NCBI GenBank assembly: GCA_943325355.2
Contig: CALPPA020000022.1
Coordinates: 1-13,037, forward strand
Length of the DNA stretch: 13,037 nucleotides
Source: Klebsiella pneumoniae
Lineage (GTDB): Bacteria; Bacteroidota; Bacteroidia; Flavobacteriales; Flavobacteriaceae
Direction: 5' to 3'
Part shown: piece by piece, positions 1 through 5,806 of the stretch
How positions within the stretch are numbered: position 1 is the first letter of the stretch
Layout of the letters: every line of letters begins with the position of its first letter
Translations under genes and position numbers: made by a program
Notes under the pieces: generated by a model
Told to the model about the DNA's origin: nothing
What the model saw: only the letters and a program-made list of their open reading frames with translations
The model's database searches: none

Positions 1-435
1 GTATTCTGACAATCCTTTTATAATAGGAATGGCTGTTTTAGGTTCTTTCCTGTCTATAAGCACGGATCCTCCGTGTCTTAAATTATACGAAACGCTTGGA
101 ATTCCTTTTCCTAATTCAATTTTGCTGACAAATTTTGGATGAAATTTTCGCAAAAACCAAATCATTCCAATAATATCATACATTCCTTGATGATTAGCAA
201 CAAAAATAATGGGAACTCCCGTTGGAATGTTTTCTCGTCCTTCGATTTTGAAAGTATTAAACAAAACGTGTCCTATTCTTAGCAAGAAAAAATTCAGGTA
301 ATCTACACTTTTTTTATGCGCTTGATACCCAAAAACGTTGAAACAAATCCACTGAATAGGGTGAAAAATGATTAATGTTATTAAGAATAATAAAATTGCA
401 ATAATGGATATGGGATAGGATATAATTTTTTGCAT
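1..435 (-). CDS. PlsC-like 1-acyl-glycerol-3-phosphate acyltransferase, partial (3' end beyond the window)
   Basis: This is probably a membrane-bound acyltransferase that adds the second acyl chain to lysophosphatidic acid to make phosphatidic acid. The first 145 codons are visible from ATG at 435-433, and the frame is still open at base 1. An N-terminal hydrophobic segment (residues about 5-25) precedes PIQW. The HX4D catalytic motif is seen as NHQGMYD (His82, Asp87). The substrate-site stretch ELGKGIPS is followed by LIDR (127-129 region). The FPEGTR block would lie past the window edge. The protein aligns without gaps to the neighbouring paralogue at 570-1304, with 75 of 145 residues identical by my count, so the two are an old tandem duplication. 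I see no TAnnTTTG element in the 134-base gap upstream, so it may be co-transcribed with its neighbour unless the hairpin at 552-578 terminates transcription. Family assignment is firm; exact acyl acceptor is not. Confidence 0.9.
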   Translation of the reverse strand, partial: MQKIISYPISIIAILLFLITLIIFHPIQWICFNVFGYQAHKKSVDYLNFFLLRIGHVLFNTFKIEGRENIPTGVPIIFVANHQGMYDIIGMIWFLRKFHPKFVSKIELGKGIPSVSYNLRHGGSVLIDRKEPKTAIPIIKGLSEY

Positions 436-551
436 TATATTATTTTTTGGTAAAAATAGGAAATATTTTTGGGTTTGAACCATTTACAAAAACACCTAAT
501 TGTTAACATCATTCCTACTGGTATTGCAAAAAACTGATTAACTGCAAACAA

Positions 552-578
552 AAATTATAACACTAAATATTATAATTT
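552..578 (-). terminator. AT-only stem-loop with U tract overlapping the stop of the acyltransferase gene
   Basis: A perfect inverted repeat has 9-base arms at 552-560 (AAATTATAA) and 570-578 (TTATAATTT), with a 9-base loop. Read on the minus strand, the first arm contains the last codons and the TAA stop (572-570) of the gene at 570-1304. The second arm runs into TTTTTG. The shape is that of an intrinsic terminator, but the stem has no G-C pairs, so it may be weak or partial. Confidence 0.4.
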
Positions 579-1304
579 AATCCCATCAACAATAGTTTTT
601 TCTGTCTTTTCCATCAACTCTTCAAAGGTATAATCGCTGACTTTAAAAGGTTTGTGAACTGTAAAAAACAGATGATGCCCTAAACTTAAAGCAAAGTAAC
701 CATATTGATACACTTTCCAAGAATTGTTTATAGTTATTGGAACCACATAGGCTGAGGGTGCATATTTACACAAAATTTTTAAACCACTTTGAGCAAATTC
801 TAAAGGCTCTCCTGTTTTACTTCTTGTCCCCTCTGGAAAAATAACTGCAGAGAATTTTTCTTTTTCAATATATTCTGCCAGAGATTTTATTTTTGGAATG
901 GCTTGTTTTGGGTTACTTCGATCAATAAGTACATATTTTCCGTTGCGCAGAAAATAAGAAATACTCGGTAGGCCTTTTCCAAGTTCTTTTTTGGTAACAA
1001 AAAGACAATTAAATTTTCGCAAATACCATATAATTCCAGCAGTATCCAACAAACTTTGATGGTTAGACACAAATATAATAGGAACATTTTTGGGGATTAA
1101 CTCTCTATTTTCGAAAGTAAATCTAGTCCCTAAAATATGATTGCATTTTAAACTAAAATAAGCGACATAATCAAAGGAAACCTTTAATCCTTCGTCTCCG
1201 AAAACTTTAAAAGCGACCCACTGAATGGGCTGAATCGTGCACAAAACCACTAAATAAACAAAGTAATAAACTAGTGTTAATGGTAATAATAAAATTTTCT
1301 TCAT
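570..1304 (-). CDS. PlsC-like 1-acyl-glycerol-3-phosphate acyltransferase
   Basis: This is a 244-residue acyltransferase of the PlsC/LPLAT family, expected at the inner membrane in phosphatidic acid synthesis. The N-terminal hydrophobic anchor is at residues about 4-25. Family motifs appear in order: NHQSLLD with the catalytic HX4D pair (His82, Asp87), GKGLPS followed by VLIDRS (about 109-130), FPEGTRS (156-162) for glycerophosphate binding, and VVPITINNS near residue 190. Length is normal for the family. The start ATG lies 13 bases downstream of the expected transcription start of a good -7 element (1323-1330). The gene is divergent from rnpA and lies upstream of a second, diverged copy on the same strand. 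Two copies could differ in acyl-chain preference or in acceptor, for example ornithine-lipid or glycerolipid synthesis; the sequence does not decide this. Confidence 0.93.
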   Translation of the reverse strand: MKKILLLPLTLVYYFVYLVVLCTIQPIQWVAFKVFGDEGLKVSFDYVAYFSLKCNHILGTRFTFENRELIPKNVPIIFVSNHQSLLDTAGIIWYLRKFNCLFVTKKELGKGLPSISYFLRNGKYVLIDRSNPKQAIPKIKSLAEYIEKEKFSAVIFPEGTRSKTGEPLEFAQSGLKILCKYAPSAYVVPITINNSWKVYQYGYFALSLGHHLFFTVHKPFKVSDYTFEELMEKTEKTIVDGIKL

Positions 1305-1322
1305 CCTTTTTTAAATTACAAA

Positions 1323-1330
1323 CAAAAGTA
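1323..1330 (-). promoter_or_regulatory. Bacteroidota -7 element for the acyltransferase gene
   Basis: The minus strand reads TACTTTTG, an exact match to the Bacteroidota sigma-70 -7 consensus TAnnTTTG, 18 bases before the ATG at 1304. No clear TTG is seen at the -33 distance; that region falls inside the palindrome at 1347-1362. Confidence 0.5.
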
Positions 1331-1346
1331 ATAAATATTTTTAGAG

Positions 1347-1362
1347 CCCGATTTTAATCGGG
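1347..1362. repeat. 16-bp GC-rich palindrome between divergent promoters
   Basis: CCCGATT-TT-AATCGGG is a perfect inverted repeat with 7-base arms and a 2-base centre. It lies between the two divergent -7 elements and over the -33 zone of the minus-strand promoter. It is not followed by a T tract in either direction, so it does not look like a terminator. It could be an operator or a copy of a dispersed short palindrome. Neither can be settled from one window. Confidence 0.5.
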
Positions 1363-1367
1363 AACAA

Positions 1368-1398
1368 TTATGCGGTTTAGTGTTTAATTGTACCTTTG
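1368..1398 (+). promoter_or_regulatory. rnpA promoter (Bacteroidota type)
   Basis: TACCTTTG at 1391-1398 matches TAnnTTTG exactly. At the -33 position there is only TTA (1368-1370), 20 bases upstream, so that element is imperfect. The predicted transcription start, about 1405, leaves a leader of roughly 22 bases before the rnpA ATG at 1427. Confidence 0.6.
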
Positions 1399-1426
1399 CT
1401 TTCAAAAATCGCCGAATTATATATAA

Positions 1427-1819
1427 ATGAATTTCACTTATCCAAAAAATGAAAAGCTTAAAAGTAAAATCACGATAGATTTGCTTTTTTCTAAAGGCAA
1501 GTCCGTGTCCAAATATCCTTTGCGACTGGTTTATGTGGAAAGTGATTATGGAATTCCCGAAGCTTCAGAACAAAAACTAAAAATGGGTGTTTCTGTTTCT
1601 AAAAAATATTTCAAACACGCAGCAGACAGGAATTATTTCAAACGTGTGCTGCGCGAAACCTATCGATTGAACAAACATTTGCTGATTGATAGTCTAGAAA
1701 AACCTTATGCTTTTATGTTTTTTTATCAAACCAAGGACCGATTATCTTACGAAGAAATCAATACCAAAACTATTCAATTGTTTGAAAAATTTGCTCTTCA
1801 AATGAAAAATGAGGAATAA
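1427..1819 (+). CDS. rnpA: Ribonuclease P protein component
   Basis: RnpA is the small basic protein subunit that binds the RNase P RNA and helps it cleave the 5' leader from precursor tRNAs in the cytoplasm. The 130-residue product has the family layout: a substrate-contact segment with F21-S-K-G (leader-binding region), VSVSKKYFKHAADRN, and the RNR signature seen as DRNYFKRVLRE (about 67-77), where Arg68, Asn69, Lys72, Arg73 and Arg76 line the RNA surface. The length is typical. The start at 1427 follows a matching promoter at a sensible distance. rpmH, which is often adjacent in other phyla, is absent here. Instead rnpA is followed 78 bases later by an S41 peptidase gene with no obvious promoter of its own, so the two are probably co-transcribed. 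Confidence 0.97.
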   Translation: MNFTYPKNEKLKSKITIDLLFSKGKSVSKYPLRLVYVESDYGIPEASEQKLKMGVSVSKKYFKHAADRNYFKRVLRETYRLNKHLLIDSLEKPYAFMFFYQTKDRLSYEEINTKTIQLFEKFALQMKNEE

Positions 1820-1897
1820 CTTTTTTGTTTTTTACTCCTTGTTTATATTGCAGATTAATTCCTATTTTAGTACTCTAAAATTAAGCTAACGATAATT

Positions 1898-3535
1898 ATG
1901 ACTTCTCTTTTCAAAAAAAAATATATTCTTCCAGTTATAGCTTCGGCATTTTTATTCATTGGCGTTAGTTTCAGAGAAGATTTTTTTGAAGTTGCCAAGC
2001 AAATCGAAATATTCACAACGCTTTTCAAAGAGTTGAACAAAAACTATGTTGACGAAACAAATCCGGGGGATTTAATGGATAAATCCATCAAAGGAATGTT
2101 GGCTAGCCTCGATCCTTACACCGTGTATTTTAATGAGCAAGATGTCGTAAAATTTAAAATAAACAATACAGGCGAATACACCGGCATTGGCGCTATGATT
2201 ACCCGAAAAAATGATAAATTAATCATTAAAGAACCTTACAAAAATTTTCCTGCTGACAAAGCCGGGCTTAAAGCCGGAGACGAGATTATTCAAATAGGAG
2301 ACATTCTTTTATCTGAATTCAAGGACGATGCCGCACAACTTTTTAGAGGTGCTAAAAACACTAAAATCGAGGTCAAATACATTCGACAAGGCAAAACAAA
2401 CACGACGCAAATCGTTCTTGATGAAGTCGCTATAAAATCAGTACCGTTTTTTGGAAAAATAGACGACAAAACGGGTTATATTGTTTTAGCGCATTTCAAC
2501 CAAAAAGCTTCGCTGGAAACCAAGGAAGCCTTAGAACAATTAAAAAAAGAGGGAGCTGTTAGAATTATTTTGGATTTAAGAGGAAATCCCGGCGGACTTT
2601 TGAACGAAGCGGTGAATATTTGCAATTTATTTGTTCCAAAAAACGAAATAATCGTTACCACAAAATCTAAAATTGAGAAACACAACAATACTTATAAAAC
2701 CTCGAAAGAACCTGTAGATACTGAAATTCCATTAGTAATTCTGGTTAACGGAAAAAGCGCTTCGGCATCAGAAATTGTTTCGGGAGCGTTGCAAGATTTA
2801 GATCGTGCAGTAATAATAGGCAGCAGAAGTTTTGGAAAAGGATTGGTGCAAAGGCCAGTAGATTTGACTTATGGAACGCAATTAAAAGTCACCATTTCTC
2901 GTTATTACACCCCTTCGGGAAGATGCATTCAAGCATTGGATTATGCCCGAAAAGACAAAAACGGAATAGCCACTAAAACAGAAGCCAAGAATTATAACGC
3001 CTTTAAAACCCAAAAAGGAAGAACCGTTTATGATGGTGGAGGAATTCAACCCGACATTGAATTGGAGGAAACTAAAACAAGTCCAATTACGGAAGCTTTG
3101 CAAAAAAATGATGGGATTTTTAATTATGTTACCAACTATTATTACAAAAACCCAAATTTAGGAAGTCAAATTCCAATATTTTCTGATGCTGATTTCCAAG
3201 ATTTCAAACAATTTTTAAAAACTGAAAAATACACTTTAGACACTGAAACCGAACTGGCCTTGAAAAACACTTTGGCTGTAGCCAAAAAGGAAAAAATTGA
3301 CGAAAGTATTAAATTGGAATACCAACAATTATTGACTGCGCTTCAAAAAAGCGAAAACAACTTATTAGATAAAAACCAAAAAGAAATCAAGAATTTAATC
3401 CTTGACGAAATCATTACACGCTATCAATATCAAGAGGGATTGTATCAATATTACCTTAAAAATAATTCCGAAATCAAGAAAGCGGTAAGTGTACTCAACA
3501 ATAGTTCTGAATATAAAACTATATTAAAAATGTGA
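1898..3535 (+). CDS. C-terminal processing peptidase, S41 family, PDZ-containing
   Basis: This 545-residue serine endopeptidase of the CtpA/Prc type should degrade or trim envelope proteins at their C-termini. An uncleaved signal anchor (about 9-25) would place the enzyme in the periplasm, attached to the inner membrane. A helical N-terminal segment with SLDPYTVYF (70-78) is followed by a PDZ domain (about 90-178, with TGIGA and GLKAGDEI). The protease core (about 185-345) includes DLRGNPGG (226-233). The catalytic set fits the family spacing: Ser289 in KSASASE, Lys314 in SFGKG and Gln318 in LVQ. A charged helical tail of about 150 residues follows residue 390. The stop TGA shares a base with the start of the OmpA-like gene downstream, suggesting coupled translation. 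Substrates are unknown; OmpA-like or transglycosylase partners are conceivable because other S41 peptidases act on cell-wall enzymes. Confidence 0.93.
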   Translation: MTSLFKKKYILPVIASAFLFIGVSFREDFFEVAKQIEIFTTLFKELNKNYVDETNPGDLMDKSIKGMLASLDPYTVYFNEQDVVKFKINNTGEYTGIGAMITRKNDKLIIKEPYKNFPADKAGLKAGDEIIQIGDILLSEFKDDAAQLFRGAKNTKIEVKYIRQGKTNTTQIVLDEVAIKSVPFFGKIDDKTGYIVLAHFNQKASLETKEALEQLKKEGAVRIILDLRGNPGGLLNEAVNICNLFVPKNEIIVTTKSKIEKHNNTYKTSKEPVDTEIPLVILVNGKSASASEIVSGALQDLDRAVIIGSRSFGKGLVQRPVDLTYGTQLKVTISRYYTPSGRCIQALDYARKDKNGIATKTEAKNYNAFKTQKGRTVYDGGGIQPDIELEETKTSPITEALQKNDGIFNYVTNYYYKNPNLGSQIPIFSDADFQDFKQFLKTEKYTLDTETELALKNTLAVAKKEKIDESIKLEYQQLLTALQKSENNLLDKNQKEIKNLILDEIITRYQYQEGLYQYYLKNNSEIKKAVSVLNNSSEYKTILKM

Positions 3536-4326
3536 TGAAAAAAGGTCTGCTGATTCTACTGCATTTAACTATGGGCTGTCTATCAGCCCAAGAAAACCCT
3601 TTTCAATCCGTATATTTTGAATTTGATAAATTCGCATTAAATAAAACACAAATAAATTCAATAATTGGTATTGTAAACTCAGCTGATTTCTCGCAATATG
3701 ATGCCATTCAACTCTATGGTTATTGTGATGACAGAGGAAGTGAGGATTATAACGATAAATTATCAAACAAAAGGGTGGCTACTGTTCAGAAAATTTTACT
3801 TTCTAATGGAGTTCCTTTACATAAAATTTTCATTTGCGAAGGTCGTGGAAGAGTGATTTTGGACAAAGACACTGTGAAAAATTTGGAAAAAACGCGTTAT
3901 AAAAATAGGCGCGTCGATTTGGTTTTTATCAAAAACACGGTGTATAATTCCTTTCCTGAAAATCCAAAAGTGGGTGATCTCATTATTTTAAACACGATTA
4001 CTTTTGAGATGGGTTCGAGTATTCTTGCTGCAAAAGCAAAAAGAGAATTGGATATAATTGTACTTAAATTAAAAAAACTTAAGACGCTACGTTTTGAAAT
4101 TAAAGGTCACGTTTGTTGCACTTCTAGTAAATATACTGATGCCATTGACAATGAAACCCAAAAAAGTGACCTTTCTGTAAATAGAGCCAAAAACGTATTT
4201 AACTATTTCAGATCTAAAGGAATAAGTCCCTATCGAATGTCTTATAAAGGCTATGGAAACCTGTTTCCGCTTGGCAAAGGAGATGACCTTGACCGAAGGG
4301 TAGAATTTGTTGTTACTAAACTGTAA
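3535..4326 (+). CDS. OmpA-family protein with two OmpA/MotB-like domains
   Basis: This is a secreted 263-residue envelope protein. A signal peptide (about 1-18, ending LSA-Q) is followed by two OmpA C-terminal-like modules. Module 1 (about 27-132) keeps the peptidoglycan ligands: Asp65 in GYCDDRGS and Arg80 in SNKRV, 15 residues apart as in OmpA. Module 2 (about 152-261) keeps LSVNRAKNV (Arg217) but reads GHVCC where the ligand Asp belongs (Cys194), with extra residues between. No beta-barrel precedes the modules. I chose ATG at 3535 rather than GTG at 3532: the ATG overlaps the peptidase stop as TGATG, a common coupling arrangement. The 3' end abuts the convergent elaA-like gene with no spacer. 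The likely role is tethering envelope structures to peptidoglycan. The protein lacks a good lipobox (LTMGC), so lipid anchoring is doubtful. Confidence 0.85.
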   Translation: MKKGLLILLHLTMGCLSAQENPFQSVYFEFDKFALNKTQINSIIGIVNSADFSQYDAIQLYGYCDDRGSEDYNDKLSNKRVATVQKILLSNGVPLHKIFICEGRGRVILDKDTVKNLEKTRYKNRRVDLVFIKNTVYNSFPENPKVGDLIILNTITFEMGSSILAAKAKRELDIIVLKLKKLKTLRFEIKGHVCCTSSKYTDAIDNETQKSDLSVNRAKNVFNYFRSKGISPYRMSYKGYGNLFPLGKGDDLDRRVEFVVTKL

Positions 4327-4773
4327 CTACTCTTTTATCATCTCAATATGCGGAATATCATCCTCCAGATACATCTCGCTGGTTTGAACAAATCCGTGGC
4401 TTTCGTAGAATTTTTTTAGATACAATTGTGCTCCAATGGTAATTTTGCTTTCGCCAAAATGAGATTTTATACCCGCGATTGACTCTCGCATTAAATCGTG
4501 ACCCCATTTTCTGTCACGATAATTTGCATCGACAACCACTCTGCCAATTGAGGAATTATCAAAAGATATTCCCGCTTTGAAAAGTCGTGAATAGGCCACA
4601 ATCTTGCCGTTGAATTCGCCAAAAAGATGTAATGCCAATTTATCTTTTCCGTCAGGATCAAGATAAACACAGTTTTGCTCGACAACAAAAATGGCACTTC
4701 TTAATCTCAGAATATCATAAAGTTCATTTACAGAAAGATTCTCGAATGTCTTTATTTTCCATTGTATTCCCAT
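4327..4773 (-). CDS. elaA: ElaA-type GNAT N-acetyltransferase
   Basis: This is a 148-residue GNAT-fold acetyltransferase closely resembling ElaA; its physiological substrate is not established. Family features visible are LYDILRLRSAIFVVEQNC (19-35), which forms the conserved N-terminal helix-strand, IGRVVVD (76-82), the acetyl-CoA pyrophosphate loop RDRKWGHDL (86-94), IGAQLYLKKFYESHGF (113-128) and the C-terminal EDDIPHIEM (137-145). Length equals that of other ElaA proteins. It is the last gene of a minus-strand run; the DUF4837 lipoprotein gene ends only 10 bases upstream, so the two are very likely co-transcribed. Its stop codon directly abuts the stop of the convergent OmpA-like gene, leaving no room for an intergenic terminator. 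Confidence 0.9.
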   Translation of the reverse strand: MGIQWKIKTFENLSVNELYDILRLRSAIFVVEQNCVYLDPDGKDKLALHLFGEFNGKIVAYSRLFKAGISFDNSSIGRVVVDANYRDRKWGHDLMRESIAGIKSHFGESKITIGAQLYLKKFYESHGFVQTSEMYLEDDIPHIEMIKE

Positions 4774-4783
4774 CTAACTAATT

Positions 4784-5758
4784 TTATTTTAAAACAATAA
4801 TTGATTTTATAATTGACTCTAATTCGTGCATTAAATCCCGCTCTTCCTTTGAAGGAGAATAGCAAAATCCTTCTAATACTAAGATTCTATCGCGTTGCTC
4901 ATCAACAATAGCATAATTGATGAAAGGTCCTGACATAAAATCGTTGTTTAAACTCCAAGTTCCTTTAGTTTCATAGGTTTCTTTACCGTTTAATTTTACC
5001 TTAAAAAGATAAGGAGCATAGCCATCGTCCGTAATCATCTGGTTGTCAAGTTCTGTTCCGCGAATATACAAATGGCCTATAGAATCTCGCATTTTGACAA
5101 TGTTTGCAATACTGTTTGGAGCTTTTTTAATGGAGCTTTTTGGAACCTGATAAATCAAAAGACTCGTATTGCCACTGACAATTTCCTTTTTCAACCAAAT
5201 AAAATTCGTGTCTTGAAGTACATACAAATATCCAGATGGGACTTTTAAAGAAATATGAAATTTGTTTGCAATTGCTTGAGGATTTAGTAGCGACTGACTG
5301 TTAATCCTTTGGCTTTCGGCAATTTCAGTTTCTTTAATGATATGGATTATTTTGGAAGCGTTTTTTTCTATAATTTCTATTATCTCCGCACTTGTTTTAC
5401 CAGAAATATGAAACACTTTTTGGGGTGATGCGTATTGGTCTTTCCTTATGACAAATTGATTCTTGTCTTCTTTTTTTACAACAATAATCGTCCTACTGTC
5501 AGTCATAAATCCTTCCATCAATTTAACAGGATATTGGTTTATGGTAAAAAGAGGTTCTTCTTTGGGTAAGCCAATTACTGGTGAAGCAAACTTGTTTCGA
5601 ATGGTGTTGCCAATCTCCCCATTCCACAATTGATCGTCAATAATTACCGAAATAGTATTGATTTTTCCTGTCGCTTTTCGGGGTAAATTATCGTTTTTCT
5701 TCGTACACGAAATAAAGAGAAAAAGAATAAGTAGTAATAGAAAATGGGCTTTATTCAT
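4784..5758 (-). CDS. DUF4837 family lipoprotein
   Basis: This 324-residue protein resembles the DUF4837 family of Bacteroidota envelope lipoproteins; function is unknown. A short positive start and hydrophobic stretch (about 4-17) lead to a relaxed lipobox, FISC, with Cys18 as the expected lipidated residue. The residues after it (TKKND) do not form a strong acidic surface-export signal, so a periplasm-facing location is more likely than cell-surface display, as inference. Conserved-looking blocks include ISVIIDDQLWNGEIGN (about 36-51), FASPVIGLPKEEPLFTINQ (about 57-75), and a C-terminal GTWSLNNDFMSGPFINY segment. The gene lies 48 bases downstream of the MltD-like transglycosylase gene and 10 bases upstream of the elaA-like gene. 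A role linked to cell-wall turnover is only a guess from that position. Confidence 0.85.
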   Translation of the reverse strand: MNKAHFLLLLILFLFISCTKKNDNLPRKATGKINTISVIIDDQLWNGEIGNTIRNKFASPVIGLPKEEPLFTINQYPVKLMEGFMTDSRTIIVVKKEDKNQFVIRKDQYASPQKVFHISGKTSAEIIEIIEKNASKIIHIIKETEIAESQRINSQSLLNPQAIANKFHISLKVPSGYLYVLQDTNFIWLKKEIVSGNTSLLIYQVPKSSIKKAPNSIANIVKMRDSIGHLYIRGTELDNQMITDDGYAPYLFKVKLNGKETYETKGTWSLNNDFMSGPFINYAIVDEQRDRILVLEGFCYSPSKEERDLMHELESIIKSIIVLK

Positions 5759-5783
5759 TAAAATTCAAATTTAAAATAAAACC

Positions 5784-5791
5784 CAAATTTA
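5784..5791 (-). promoter_or_regulatory. Possible -7 element before the DUF4837 gene
   Basis: The minus strand reads TAAATTTG, matching TAnnTTTG, 25 bases before the ATG at 5758. A second TAAATTTG at 5766-5773 is only 7 bases from the ATG. Neither has a TTG at the -33 distance, and the gap is AT-rich, so a chance match is quite possible. Confidence 0.25.
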
Positions 5792-5806
5792 TAGAAGATT
5801 ATTGTA

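Noticed and set aside
1347..1362. The palindrome as a terminator
   Set aside because: There is no T tract on either side, and it lies upstream of both flanking genes rather than after one.
3532..3534. GTG start for the OmpA-like protein, one codon upstream of ATG
   Set aside because: The adjacent ATG at 3535 gives the usual TGATG overlap, and ATG is the stronger start. The extra residue adds nothing.
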